A DNA stretch of 64,000 bases, from NCBI GenBank assembly GCA_009838645.1, contig VXRC01000038.1, positions 1-64,000 of the forward strand. The letters run 5' to 3'. Source of the DNA: Gemmatimonadota bacterium. GTDB lineage: Bacteria > JAAXHH01. The notes under the pieces are model-generated. The model made no database searches, was not told where the DNA came from, and saw only the letters and a program-made list of their open reading frames with translations. Position numbers and translations under genes: made by a program. Below, one piece after another: positions 17,420-26,782 of this stretch. The number at the start of each line of letters is the position of its first letter. The stretch's first letter is position 1.

Positions 17420-17749
17420 TCAGACGACGACCATGCGTTCGGTCTGGATGATAAACACCTGTGCGCCGCCTACCATGGTCGTTACCGCCTCGCCCAGCCC
17501 GAGCGCGTCGAGATGGGTGCCGATCTGCGCGACGTCGATGGCTTCCTCCCGCGCGTGGCAGTGGTTCTGGATGAGTTCGAGCACGGGAGGTACGCGTTCG
17601 TCGTCCACCCCGATCAACAGGGTGACGTTGCCGGCGCGCAGGAATCCGCCCGTGCTGCCGATTTCGGTGAACCGGAAATCGTTGTCGATCAGTGCATCGG
17701 TAAGATGCCGGATGTCCCTTTTGTTGACGATCGCGATGAGGAGTTTCAT
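17420..17749 (-). CDS. Cyclic-di-AMP receptor, PstA/DarA-like PII-fold protein
   Basis: This 109-residue protein resembles the c-di-AMP receptor PstA/DarA. It has an N-terminal KLLIAIVNKRD strand, the FTEIGSTGGFLRAGNVTLL core with its ligand-binding TGGF turn, and the GVDDERVPPVLELI segment, ending in an AQVFI strand. PstA is a PII-like trimer that binds c-di-AMP; its downstream role is unclear. The ATG at 17749 has an excellent AGGAGG seven bases upstream; the frame is open to 17797. No diadenylate cyclase is in the window. The gene lies between the aminotransferase and the sugar cassette. Confidence 0.8.
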   Translation of the reverse strand: MKLLIAIVNKRDIRHLTDALIDNDFRFTEIGSTGGFLRAGNVTLLIGVDDERVPPVLELIQNHCHAREEAIDVAQIGTHLDALGLGEAVTTMVGGAQVFIIQTERMVVV

Positions 17750-17777
17750 GGCGCGCCTCCTGGTCCCTGTGTCCTCT

Positions 17778-19124
17778 TCAGGCCGTAACCGATTCAATGG
17801 CCTCTCCGGCTACGTTAATCATCCGGTCCAGCTCTTCGGCGGTGACGACGAAGGGGGGAGCAAAGTTGACGCTGTCTCCCCGGCAACGGGTGTAGATACC
17901 GTTCTCGAGCATGTTTTTCACGATGCGTCCGCCGATCTTCGACGCGGGATCGTAGGGTTTTCGGGATGCGGGGTCTTCCACCACCTCCACGGCGGCCATC
18001 AGCCCGATGCCGCGGATGTCGCCCACGTGCGGCAGCGTCCGCAGCGTCCGCAATCCCTCCATCAGCTTTTCGCCCATGATCCTGCTACGCTCGATGAGGC
18101 CTTCGCGCTCCAGGATATCGAGATTCGCAAGCCCGACGGCGCAGCAGGTCGGGTGCCCGGAGTAGGTGAAGGAGTGGTTCCACTTCCGGTCCCCGGGGGC
18201 GTTCTGGATGCAGTCGTGTATTTCGTCCGAGACGATGATGCCCCCGAGCGGTACGTACCCGCTGGTGACGCCCTTGGCGAAGGTGATGATGTCCGGTTCG
18301 ACGTCCCAGTAAGACACGCCGAACCAGTGGCCGATGCGGCCGAACCCGGTGATCACTTCGTCGGCGATCAGAAGCACTTCGTACTTCGTGCAGATTTCCC
18401 GTACCCTCGGCCAGTAGTCCTCCGGCGGCACGATGACGCCCGCCGCGCCCTGCACGGGTTCTCCGATGAAGGCGGCCACCGTTTCGGGGCCTTCCCGCAG
18501 GATCGCTTCCTCGAGGGCCAGGGCGCTCGCCTCGCCGCACCCCACCCCGGGGTTCTCCGGCCTGTAGTGATAGGGATAGGGCGCGTCGATATGGATGTAT
18601 CCGGGCAGGCTGGATCCGAAGTCTTCCCAGTAGGCCTCCAGCCCGGTGGCGTTCATGGCGCCTATGGTCACGCCGTGATAGGCGTGTCTCCTGGATATGA
18701 TCGTGGTCTTGTCCTGCCTGCCGGCCCGTTGCCAGAAGTACCGAGCCGTCTTGATCGCGCTGTCGTTGGATACGGCGCCGCCGGACGTGAAAAAGGTATG
18801 GTTCAGCGCGCCTGGCGCCCGTTCCTTAAGGCGGCTGGCCAGGCGTATGGCCGGAATATTCGTCGCCCCCGCGTAGCAGGAAAAGAACCCCAGTTCCTCG
18901 ATCTGGTCCGCGGCGGCGGCTGCCAGCTCGCGCCGGCCGTGGCCGACGTTTACGTTCCAGAGGCTCGAAAGCCCGTCGATATAGCGGTTGCCCTCGATGT
19001 CGAAGAGCGTGGAGCCCTCGGCGCGTATGCAGATCAGGGGCTCGTCATGGTCGTCGCGGTGCTGCAGGGGATGGATCAGGTATGTGTCGTCCCTCAGCAG
19101 TTGGTCACGGTCGCCGTAGGTCAT
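17778..19124 (-). CDS. Class III aminotransferase (omega-amino acid--pyruvate type)
   Basis: A PLP-dependent aminotransferase of 448 residues. It shows FTSGGAVSNDSAIKTAR near the cofactor phosphate site, HAYHGVT, the LIADEVITGFGRIG motif with the PLP-stacking aspartate, and FAKGVTSGYVPLGG, whose lysine forms the Schiff base. It most resembles omega-amino acid:pyruvate or polyamine:pyruvate aminotransferases. No strong ribosome site precedes the ATG at 19124. It lies 28 bases upstream of the c-di-AMP-receptor-like gene and could share its transcript. Confidence 0.9.
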   Translation of the reverse strand: MTYGDRDQLLRDDTYLIHPLQHRDDHDEPLICIRAEGSTLFDIEGNRYIDGLSSLWNVNVGHGRRELAAAAADQIEELGFFSCYAGATNIPAIRLASRLKERAPGALNHTFFTSGGAVSNDSAIKTARYFWQRAGRQDKTTIISRRHAYHGVTIGAMNATGLEAYWEDFGSSLPGYIHIDAPYPYHYRPENPGVGCGEASALALEEAILREGPETVAAFIGEPVQGAAGVIVPPEDYWPRVREICTKYEVLLIADEVITGFGRIGHWFGVSYWDVEPDIITFAKGVTSGYVPLGGIIVSDEIHDCIQNAPGDRKWNHSFTYSGHPTCCAVGLANLDILEREGLIERSRIMGEKLMEGLRTLRTLPHVGDIRGIGLMAAVEVVEDPASRKPYDPASKIGGRIVKNMLENGIYTRCRGDSVNFAPPFVVTAEELDRMINVAGEAIESVTA

Positions 19125-19173
19125 CGCGTGGTACTTTCTTTCGTATGCGTAACGGGAGTCGGTGAATGGGAAA

Positions 19174-19203
19174 TTGACAGGTTGCCGGGCACCGGTTATG
19201 GTA
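19174..19203 (+). promoter_or_regulatory. Possible promoter for the deacetylase-miaA pair
   Basis: TTGACA (19174-19179) is followed after 18 bases by TATGGT (19198-19203); an alternative -10, TATATT at 19202, would be too far away (22 bases). The deacetylase ATG lies about 50 bases downstream. Confidence 0.3.
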
Positions 19204-19254
19204 TATTATACGGAGCGCATGGCATACAATCAAGTTGAATGAAAGGCGGATTTC

Positions 19255-20064
19255 ATGACCGGTGGGCACCTCCATCCCTGGCGGGAAGGATGCGAAGGCG
19301 CCGTTTCCCTGACCTTTGACGACGGGATGCGGTCCCAGCTGGACCGCGCCGTGCCGTTGCTGGCCGAAAACGGTCTACTCGGCACGTTTTACGTCAACCC
19401 CCGGGGACCGGACTGGCGCGGCCCGCTCGCTCCGTGGAAGACCGTGGCCGCGACCGGTCACGAGGTGGGCAACCATACGGTCAGCCACCCCTGTTCCTGC
19501 GCGTTCAAGGAGACCCGCGACGACTGCCTGGAAACTATGACCCTCGACGACATGGAGTGGGAGATCGGCGAAGGCAGGCGGCGCATCTCCGAAGCCATCC
19601 CGGGACAGGTGGATTTCACTTTCTGCTATCCCTGCTACCATGCCCACGTCGGCGAGGGACCGGGCCGCCGGAGTTACGTTCCGGTCGTAGCCCGCCACCA
19701 TATCGCAGGCCGGGGCAAGGGGGACTTCGCCAATCACCCCCTGACCGCCGATCTGCACCACCTCTACTCCTTCCCCGTGGAGCGCCAGGCCCGTTCCGGG
19801 ATGATCGGTCTGGTCGAGGAGGCGATGAATCAGGGACAGTGGGCCGTTTTGACCTTTCACGGAATCTCGGAAGGGCATCTTTCCGTGACGGAGGCCGATT
19901 TCAGCGGGTTGTGCGGCTATCTCCGGGCACACCGTGACCGCATCTGGACCGCCCCCGTCGTCGCCGTCGCCCGGGCGGTTCGCGACTGGCGGTCCGCCGC
20001 GTGCAAACAGTCCGCAGCGGCAGGCGCCGGGGAACCCGCGGCAGGCGCCGGGAACGACTCGTGA
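19255..20064 (+). CDS. Polysaccharide deacetylase family protein
   Basis: A carbohydrate esterase 4 (NodB-fold) protein of 269 residues. The catalytic and metal motifs are VSLTFDDGM (the two aspartates) and GHEVGNHTVSHP (the zinc histidines), with a later VLTFHGIS motif. No signal peptide is visible, so a cytoplasmic substrate or a non-peptidoglycan role is possible. GAAAGGCGG lies before the ATG at 19255. The C-terminal tail is alanine- and glycine-rich, and the stop overlaps the GTG of miaA (GTGA). Confidence 0.87.
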   Translation: MTGGHLHPWREGCEGAVSLTFDDGMRSQLDRAVPLLAENGLLGTFYVNPRGPDWRGPLAPWKTVAATGHEVGNHTVSHPCSCAFKETRDDCLETMTLDDMEWEIGEGRRRISEAIPGQVDFTFCYPCYHAHVGEGPGRRSYVPVVARHHIAGRGKGDFANHPLTADLHHLYSFPVERQARSGMIGLVEEAMNQGQWAVLTFHGISEGHLSVTEADFSGLCGYLRAHRDRIWTAPVVAVARAVRDWRSAACKQSAAAGAGEPAAGAGNDS

Positions 20065-21026
20065 CCTCCCGGCCGATGGCATCCGGTGCCGCCGATAGCC
20101 GCCTCATACCGGTTCTCGTGGGTCCCACAGGCGTCGGAAAGACCGCCGTGGCTATTGAGCTAGCCCGGCGCTTTGATGCGGAAATCATCTCGGCGGATTC
20201 CCGCCAGATCTACCGGTACATGGATATCGGCACGGCCAAACCCTCCGCGGAAGAGCAGGCCGCGGCCCCCCATCACCTCATCGACGTGATCGATCCGGAC
20301 GTCCGGTTCAGCGCCGGCGAATACGGCCGCCTGGCCCGGGAATCGATCCGGGAGCTTGCGGCCAGGGAGGTCCAGGCCCTCGTTGTCGGCGGCGCGGGGT
20401 TGTACATAAGGGCGCTTGACGGCGGGCTGTTCGACGCGCCGGAGATCCCGCGGGCGCTCAGGAAACGCCTGGCGGAAGGATACCTGGCTCGTTCCACGGA
20501 CGCGTTGCACGATCGGCTCGGGGAAATCGATCCGGTGTCGGCCAGGCGCATACATCCGAACGACCGGCAACGTATCGAAAGGGCGCTGGAGGTCCACGAT
20601 GCGACGGGCGCGACCCTGTCTTCCTGGTTCGAAAGACCCGTACAATCCCGATCGCGCGGTATGCGTCTGGTCGGGTTGCGCCGTGACCGCGCCGCACTCT
20701 ATGCGCGTATCGACTGCAGGGTCGAGAAAATGATCGAGTCGGGTCTTGAAGCGGAGGTCCACGGCTTGTCGGACCGGGGATATGGTCCCGGGACCCACGC
20801 CATGTCGACGTTCGGTTACGCGGAAATGCTGCGGTACGCCGAGGGCGAACTGGATTTGGAAGATGCGGTTTCGGCCATTCAGCAGCGGTCCAGGCAGTAC
20901 GCAAAGCGCCAGTTGACCTGGTTCAGGCAAACCAGGGGCATCGAATGGATCACCGTGGACGAAGGGGAAGATCCGGCCAAAACCTGCGAGAAAATCATCC
21001 GGTCCTTCCCGGATCTTCTATTTTAG
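20061..21026 (+). CDS. miaA: tRNA dimethylallyltransferase
   Basis: MiaA transfers a dimethylallyl group to A37 of tRNAs that read codons starting with U. The P-loop LVGPTGVGKTAVA, the substrate motif IISADSRQIYRYMDIGTAKPS, HHLIDVIDP and VVGGAGLYIRAL are all present. I chose the GTG at 20061, which overlaps the stop of the deacetylase (GTGA) and gives 321 residues, the usual family size. An ATG at 20076 is an alternative. The 3' end overlaps the end of the convergent metalloprotease gene by nine bases. Confidence 0.93.
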   Translation: MTSRPMASGAADSRLIPVLVGPTGVGKTAVAIELARRFDAEIISADSRQIYRYMDIGTAKPSAEEQAAAPHHLIDVIDPDVRFSAGEYGRLARESIRELAAREVQALVVGGAGLYIRALDGGLFDAPEIPRALRKRLAEGYLARSTDALHDRLGEIDPVSARRIHPNDRQRIERALEVHDATGATLSSWFERPVQSRSRGMRLVGLRRDRAALYARIDCRVEKMIESGLEAEVHGLSDRGYGPGTHAMSTFGYAEMLRYAEGELDLEDAVSAIQQRSRQYAKRQLTWFRQTRGIEWITVDEGEDPAKTCEKIIRSFPDLLF

Positions 21027-22826
21027 GAACAGCAGCTTGCGCGTTACTTCGGAGCGATCCGCCGTTCCTCCGGTCGTCATCCGGCACAGATAGACCCCGC
21101 TGGCCACCCTTCTTCCCGCATCGTCTTTCCCGTCCCACGTCGTGGTAAACGTGCCTTCTGCATGGTTGCCGTCCACCAGCGTACGGACCTTTCGGCCCAT
21201 AACGTTGTACAGGGTGAGCTGAACCTCCCCCGGTCGGCCGACTTCGTACCTGACGGTGGCGGGCCCGCTGCTCAGGTAGAAGGGATTCGGATAAGTCGTG
21301 AGGGACGCGGCGATCGGCCGGCCAGTCTGGTCGTCGCCCGTAAGACCGGGATCGTAGGCCGCCGAGTAAGCGTATTCGAAATCGTCACCGGTGCGATCGA
21401 GAGACGCCACCACGAGCATGACGGTCTCGTACCGCGTCCAATCGGGTATCTCGATGGTTACGCCTCCCCGGGTCGCGGGGACCGTCATCACCGTGTCCGC
21501 ATCACCGCCGGCCGCCACGGAAACGCCCCACTCCCCGGTTATGCCCGTGAAATCGATGCGCAGCCCGCCGGGAAGCGACGGATCCGGGACGAAGCGTATG
21601 TAGTTCGCGGCGAGGTGGTCCGGATACTGGTGGGCGGGGATCAGGGGACCATCGAAAAGGTACGTGCCCGATGCGCCTTGGAGATCGGGTTCATGCAATC
21701 CGCTCAGTTCGACCTGGGGCCAGGTGGCGCCTTCTTCGTAGAACCGGTCCGCGGTGGCCCGGTCCCCTGTAAAGACGTTCCACGTGGTGAATTCCTGGAA
21801 AGCGGATTTCAGATCGCTGCCGACGCTGCGCAGTTCCCCGTCGATGGCATCCAGCGCCCGGTTCGTCCTGGCCCGTTCCCAGATGCCGCGGATCAGGTCC
21901 CTGTCGTGCCGCTTCTCCAGGTACAGCGGCCAGAGCACGCCGGCGTATTCATGCTCTCCGTTCGAGGCATCGAGAGATATCCATGGCTCGGTCAGGAAAC
22001 CGCTGAACGTGGGCAGGTAGGTCAGGTAATCGTCGACCTCGTCATAGACCTGCTCCTCCATCCACACGGCGCTCTGTTCCAGCCAAAACGCCTCTTCCCC
22101 TGCGTCATAGCCAAACTGCACGGCGTGGAAGTACTCGTGGGCGACGGTGATCCGCAGCAGGTCCAACGCCTTCTCCACCGTTCGCCGGGACTCGGCGTAA
22201 TCGTTGTCCACGACGATGTACGAAGGAAGGGACGCGCCGGTCGTGACCGCTTCCGGGCGGGTATAACCACTGAACTGACTCGGGAGATCGGTAATATAGA
22301 CGTCGTATAGCCCGTCCCCGCCATCGTCCGCATCCATCGCCACGTATCGATCGTGATGATCGTAGTCCACGGGCGGTGGACGGTAACCCAGTTCTTCCAC
22401 GATGACGCGGCGGGATTCATCCAGGAATACCGCGCAGCGGCGGACGTATTCGGGAACGGCGCCGTCGGCTTCGTCTTCCAGTTCCGGCCAGCCCGCACCA
22501 GGCCGGTCTTCGGTCGTGGTGACGTACCAGATCTTGAAGTGGCCGCCGGGACTGATGTGGTATTCGGGCGCGGCCGTATAGGTATGGCCCAGGTTGTTCG
22601 TGCGGTCCCCTTCGCCGGGTACGGTGGGCCGGCCCGGACCGACCTGGTCGGGCCGGTGGGCCCTGGCGGCGAGCCCGCCCTCCGGGGGCTGGGTGTATGG
22701 ATGGAGGTGCAGCGTACCGCAGAGTTGCCTGGGGGGTTCCTGGGCGTATACGCCGGCGTGGGTGGCCGCACCGGCGATACAGGCCAGGACAAGACGCTTG
22801 AAGAAAGCTATCGTCCGGGTGATCAG
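21018..22826 (-). CDS. Secreted HExxH metalloprotease-like protein with FlgD/T9SS-type C-terminal domain; apparent CTG start
   Basis: A predicted 602-residue exported protein. HEYFH (about residues 230-234), inside RITVAHEYFHAVQFGYD and followed by WLEQSAVWMEE, resembles MXAN_6640-type putative metalloproteases. The C-terminus (YPNPF ... YNVMGRKVRTL ... GVYLCRM ... KLLFLK) is a FlgD-like/type-9 sorting domain. The first ATG/GTG/TTG-type start in the frame is GTG at 22400, which would remove the first 142 residues. Upstream the frame stays open to a TAA at 22854-22856 and encodes a clear signal peptide (AFFKRLVLACIAGAATHAGVYA) and conserved-looking sequence such as HFKIWYVTTTEDRPGAGWP. The best start is CTG at 22826-22824, overlapping the TGA of tlpA (CTGA), with GAGGGG upstream. 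ATC or ATA nearby are less likely. Confidence 0.75.
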   Translation of the reverse strand: MITRTIAFFKRLVLACIAGAATHAGVYAQEPPRQLCGTLHLHPYTQPPEGGLAARAHRPDQVGPGRPTVPGEGDRTNNLGHTYTAAPEYHISPGGHFKIWYVTTTEDRPGAGWPELEDEADGAVPEYVRRCAVFLDESRRVIVEELGYRPPPVDYDHHDRYVAMDADDGGDGLYDVYITDLPSQFSGYTRPEAVTTGASLPSYIVVDNDYAESRRTVEKALDLLRITVAHEYFHAVQFGYDAGEEAFWLEQSAVWMEEQVYDEVDDYLTYLPTFSGFLTEPWISLDASNGEHEYAGVLWPLYLEKRHDRDLIRGIWERARTNRALDAIDGELRSVGSDLKSAFQEFTTWNVFTGDRATADRFYEEGATWPQVELSGLHEPDLQGASGTYLFDGPLIPAHQYPDHLAANYIRFVPDPSLPGGLRIDFTGITGEWGVSVAAGGDADTVMTVPATRGGVTIEIPDWTRYETVMLVVASLDRTGDDFEYAYSAAYDPGLTGDDQTGRPIAASLTTYPNPFYLSSGPATVRYEVGRPGEVQLTLYNVMGRKVRTLVDGNHAEGTFTTTWDGKDDAGRRVASGVYLCRMTTGGTADRSEVTRKLLFLK

Positions 22827-23593
22827 CTTCCCGCAGTCCCCTCGCGCTGGTGTTTAGGTGGAATGGGGAAGCGCTCCGCGTAATGGGACAGGTCCTTGCC
22901 CGCGAGCAGGTCTTCCAGGATATCGAGGTTCTTGTCCCAGTGCTGATCGTTGGGATGGACGTCCAGCTTGATGCGCCCCTCGCTGTCGATCAGGTAGGTG
23001 ACGGGAATCCCGTAGCGCTGGTTGGTCTTGGCCCGGAACTGGCGTTCCCAGTATCCGCGGAAGTCGTAAAGGGAGGTCGCGCTGTCCATATAGTAGGCGA
23101 TGACTTCTTCGTTCCGCGCCGCGATCCCGGCCATTTTATCCGGATTGTTCTTCTCCGATTCGTCGGAAGGACGAACCAGTCTGGACGCCTGAAGGCCTTG
23201 CTTGAATTCCTCCAGCCCGGGGCCGAATCCTTCCTCGAATTCCGCGGGATCGAGCGGTTTCTCGTCCTTGTAGAATTTGTTCACGCCGACGAACAGGAAG
23301 TCGATGCGTCCTTCATACTGTTGCGCGATTTCCATCAGGGGTTCCGCATCCCTGATGCAGGGCGGGCACCACCAGGCCCAGAAGTTCACGAACAGGGGCC
23401 GGCCCCGGAAGTCCTCCAGGGTGACCTTCGTGCCATCCATGGCATACACTTCGAAGTTCGGCGCCGTATGGCCGATCTCGGTGCCGACCGTCTCGGTGCT
23501 GACGACCGTGGCTTCCTCCTCGACAGGCGTCCCGCTGCATGCGATACCGATCATTCCTGCAAGCAGGCCGGAAATCAGGAGCGTTCGATTCAT
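22823..23593 (-). CDS. TlpA-family thiol-disulfide oxidoreductase lipoprotein
   Basis: A 256-residue envelope thioredoxin. The signal peptide MNRTLLISGLLAGMIGIACS ends in a lipobox with C19, so it is probably lipid-anchored and faces the periplasm. The AhpC/TlpA-like fold has FVNFWAWWCPPC, with the redox pair C76 and C79, and a late IPVTYLIDSEG carrying the cis-proline. The ATG at 23593 with GGAAAGAA upstream gives a clean lipoprotein signal; GTG at 23626 is possible. The stop codon overlaps the proposed CTG start of the secreted metalloprotease, which hints that this thioredoxin helps fold or recycle exported proteins. Confidence 0.88.
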   Translation of the reverse strand: MNRTLLISGLLAGMIGIACSGTPVEEEATVVSTETVGTEIGHTAPNFEVYAMDGTKVTLEDFRGRPLFVNFWAWWCPPCIRDAEPLMEIAQQYEGRIDFLFVGVNKFYKDEKPLDPAEFEEGFGPGLEEFKQGLQASRLVRPSDESEKNNPDKMAGIAARNEEVIAYYMDSATSLYDFRGYWERQFRAKTNQRYGIPVTYLIDSEGRIKLDVHPNDQHWDKNLDILEDLLAGKDLSHYAERFPIPPKHQREGTAGS

Positions 23594-23689
23594 TTCTTTC
23601 CATAAGCGCCGCATACGTCGCCTCACTGTTGGGATAAAGTAAGCGGAAGGCTGTTCAGATATCCGAAATGTCGATGGTTCCCGAGTAAC

Positions 23690-23715
23690 TTCGGTAAGTT
23701 TACCGGAATTGTCAA
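23690..23715 (-). promoter_or_regulatory. TTGACAATT -35 element upstream of tlpA
   Basis: TTGACAATT is read on the minus strand from 23715. No good -10 hexamer lies 16-19 bases further on; the best at 17 is GAAGTT. It is noted because the same TTGACAATT core starts two stronger promoters at 38595 and 55518. Confidence 0.25.
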
Positions 23716-23740
23716 CAACTATTTTGATCGCCGCGCACCG

Positions 23741-24364
23741 TCACAGGCCGCCGAGGGCCTTTTCGAACTTTTTGACGGCCACGGGAATGTCGGGTTGCGA
23801 CAGCACCGCCGAGATCGCGGCGACGCCATAGGCACCCGCTTCCAGGCACGCCCTCGTGCGGCCGGGCGTCACGCCGCCCAGGGCAAAAACCGGGATCGTC
23901 ACCGAGCCTGCCGCTTCCGCGAGCGCCCGAAGCCCCATGGGCGGACCGTATCCGGCCTTGGACGGCGTATCGTATACCGGTCCGAACGTGACGAAGTCGG
24001 CCCCTTCCGCTTCCGCGGCGCGCGCGTTTTCCGTGCCGTGGGTCGACCGGCCGATCAGGGTGCCGGGGGAGAGTGCTTCGCGGGCCTCGCGGACCGGCAC
24101 GCCGGACTCCGGCAGGTGAACGCCCTGCGCCACGCAGGCCGCGGCGACCTCCAGGTTGCCGTTGACCATCAGCACGGGCCGCAGCGATCCGAGTTCCGCC
24201 TGCACCTCACTGGTCAACGCCAGCAGGTCCGGGGTCTTCAGGTCCTTCTCCCTGATCTGGACCGCGCGGACGCCCGCGCGACAGGCCTGGACCAACGCCG
24301 AGGCGAGAGAACGTCCGGCGCAGCGGGTCCGGTCGCCGATCAGATAGAACCTGAAGTCAACCAT
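23741..24364 (-). CDS. thiE: Thiamine phosphate synthase
   Basis: ThiE joins the pyrimidine diphosphate and thiazole phosphate halves of thiamine. The 207-residue TIM-barrel protein has the pyrimidine-binding VQIREKDL, LMVNGNLEVAAA, GVHLPESG, LIGRSTHG, VTFGPVYDTPSKAGYGPPMG and FALGGVTPG motifs. The ATG at 24364 lies five bases after the stop of thiG and has no Shine-Dalgarno of its own, so coupling is likely. The frame is open upstream inside thiG, but the domain starts here. It is the last gene of the riboswitch-controlled thi operon. Confidence 0.93.
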   Translation of the reverse strand: MVDFRFYLIGDRTRCAGRSLASALVQACRAGVRAVQIREKDLKTPDLLALTSEVQAELGSLRPVLMVNGNLEVAAACVAQGVHLPESGVPVREAREALSPGTLIGRSTHGTENARAAEAEGADFVTFGPVYDTPSKAGYGPPMGLRALAEAAGSVTIPVFALGGVTPGRTRACLEAGAYGVAAISAVLSQPDIPVAVKKFEKALGGL

Positions 24365-24369
24365 GGAGG

Positions 24370-25152
<783 letters not shown>

Positions 25153-25291
25153 GTCGGTCTGCTCCTTTGCCTGTACAGTCCAGGGACTCCGTACTTGTCA
25201 GATTCAGGGTTCGTTTACAATCACCATTTGTAGATACACGTTGGGACTCCACGCCGTGCGGAAACGGTGGTCAACTGCCTGCTTCCGGCCG

Positions 25292-25492
25292 TCACCCGCC
25301 CGCTACTGCCCGGATCACCTCGACCACGTCCTCGGCTGCGAGCATGGTCGTCCCGTGTTCTTTCCTGGGGACGACCGCGCCGTTGAGGGCTACGGCGGTT
25401 CCTTCGGAAGACACGCCGAGTTCCTTCAGCAGGTCGGCGATGCTTGTTGCTCCGGGAAGTTGTCTTGTCGTCCCGTTAACGGTCACGTTCAT
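25292..25492 (-). CDS. thiS: Sulfur carrier protein ThiS
   Basis: A 66-residue ubiquitin-like sulfur carrier, ending in the required Gly-Gly (IRAVAGG) that becomes the thiocarboxylate used by ThiG. The core AVALNGAVVPRKEHG is typical. GGAGAG lies seven to eight bases before the ATG at 25492, and the gene overlaps the 3' end of thiO by 17 bases. Confidence 0.94.
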   Translation of the reverse strand: MNVTVNGTTRQLPGATSIADLLKELGVSSEGTAVALNGAVVPRKEHGTTMLAAEDVVEVIRAVAGG

Positions 25493-26630
25493 CGTGGGTC
25501 TCTCCGGTTTGAGCGGGGTAAAACCGGTCGGGCAGAAAGGGCCGCATGATGGAAGGTACGCGGTCGTGCAGGATGGCCTCGGCGAGCAGGTCTCCGGTCA
25601 GCGGTGCCAGCAGTATGCCGTTCCGGCCATGCCCCGAGGCCGCGAACAGGCCGGGCGTCCCCGTGGCGCCGAGCACGGGCCATCCGTCCCGCGCCACCGG
25701 CCGCAGCCCCGACCAGGTGGAGTCCATCGTCCAGGACTTCAGGCCGGGCGCGAGTTCCAGGGCGTCCCGGAACAGCTGCATGACGCCGCCCAGCGTGACC
25801 TCGTCCCGAAATCCGGCTTCCTCCACGGTAGCGCCGATGATCAACCGCCCATCCGAACGGGGTACCAGGTATACGCCGCTGGTATAGATCGTATGATGGA
25901 AAGGCGGCGCGGCGCCTGCCCGCAAGGCGAGGATCTGCCCGCGCACCGGCCGGACGGGGATACGCCAGGCGGGCGCGATGCCGTCCAGGTAGCGCGCCCG
26001 GCAACCCATGGCGTTCACCACCGTCTGTGCTTTCCAGGTGCCTTCCGTCGTATCTACACCGGCGACACGGTGGCCGTCCAGCAGGATCTTCCGGGCGGTA
26101 ACGCCTTCGCGGATCACGCCGCCGCCCTTCAGGACGGATTGCGCGAGGGCCGTAACGACGTCCCGGTTTTCGACCTGGTGGTCGTCCGGGTAGCGCAGCG
26201 CCATGCGGATTCCGTTCGTCAGATTCGGCTCGAGGCGCCGCGCCTCTCGTACGGTGAGCCGCTCTACGGGTACGTCGTCCCGGAGATGCCGTTCATACCG
26301 CGCCTCCAGCCGCGCCTGTCCCCGGTCGCTCAATGCCGGAAAAACCGCCCCGGTCGAGTTGTAATCGATCGTGCATCCGGTTTCCTCCCTGAGCGTTTCG
26401 ATGAAACCGGCGTAGTGTTCCAATCCGGTCCTGCACAGGGCGAAATAGGGATCGGGTGCATCGAATTCGCAGTGGGGCGCCAGCATGCCCGCGGCAGCCC
26501 AGGACGCTCCGCGGCCGGTCCGGTGCCGTTCCAAAACCGTGACCGCACAGCCGGAGAGACACAGCCGCCTCGCCACGGCCAGACCGACGATCCCGCCGCC
26601 GATGACCACGATGTCCGATCGCTGCGCCAC
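25476..26630 (-). CDS. thiO: Glycine oxidase
   Basis: ThiO oxidises glycine to dehydroglycine with FAD and oxygen to feed ThiG. The FAD-binding start IVVIGGGIVGLAVARRL, the GASWAAAGML motif and the C-terminal FAASGHGRNGILLAP motif of the DAO family are present. Two GTG starts are possible: 26651 and 26630. I prefer 26630 (384 residues), because GGCGGAG lies a few bases upstream and it leaves the terminator of the riboswitch clear of the start. It is the first gene of the TPP-controlled operon. Confidence 0.9.
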   Translation of the reverse strand: MAQRSDIVVIGGGIVGLAVARRLCLSGCAVTVLERHRTGRGASWAAAGMLAPHCEFDAPDPYFALCRTGLEHYAGFIETLREETGCTIDYNSTGAVFPALSDRGQARLEARYERHLRDDVPVERLTVREARRLEPNLTNGIRMALRYPDDHQVENRDVVTALAQSVLKGGGVIREGVTARKILLDGHRVAGVDTTEGTWKAQTVVNAMGCRARYLDGIAPAWRIPVRPVRGQILALRAGAAPPFHHTIYTSGVYLVPRSDGRLIIGATVEEAGFRDEVTLGGVMQLFRDALELAPGLKSWTMDSTWSGLRPVARDGWPVLGATGTPGLFAASGHGRNGILLAPLTGDLLAEAILHDRVPSIMRPFLPDRFYPAQTGETHDERDR

Positions 26631-26654
26631 GGAACTCCGCCACTTCCTCACCGG

Positions 26655-26687
26655 AAAAGAAAAAGCCGCTTCTCTGCGAAACGGCTT
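26655..26687 (-). terminator. Riboswitch-controlled intrinsic terminator
   Basis: On the minus strand AAGCCGTTTC pairs with GAAGCGGCTT (one G-U pair) around a five-base loop and is followed by TTTTCTTTT. The 5' arm is also needed for an antiterminator formed with the end of the TPP riboswitch, so it should form when TPP is bound. Confidence 0.85.
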
Positions 26688-26697
26688 CGTTCAGCCG

Positions 26698-26772
26698 TTT
26701 CCCTACGCTGGCATAACCCAGGTCAGGTTCGAAGGGTCGTGATTCTCAGGCTCGCGAGGAGCCGCCCCTAAC
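26698..26772 (-). ncRNA. TPP riboswitch (THI element) upstream of thiOSGE
   Basis: Conserved THI-box blocks appear in order on the minus strand: TTAGGGGC, GCCTGAGA, ACCCTTCGAACCTGA, GGGTTATGCCAGCGTAGGG. P1 forms between CCGTT at the 5' end and AACGG at the 3' end. The riboswitch begins a few bases after the predicted transcription start and stands directly before a terminator, so thiamine pyrophosphate should shut off the thi operon. Confidence 0.95.
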
Positions 26773-26782
26773 GGTAACAGGA

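Noticed and set aside
15294-19238. Very long open frame (1314 codons) on the plus strand
   Set aside because: It is antisense to six genes with clear family motifs (aminotransferase, oxidoreductases, DapA-like); its translation is low-complexity R/P/H-rich and has no motif. High GC content keeps the opposite frame open.
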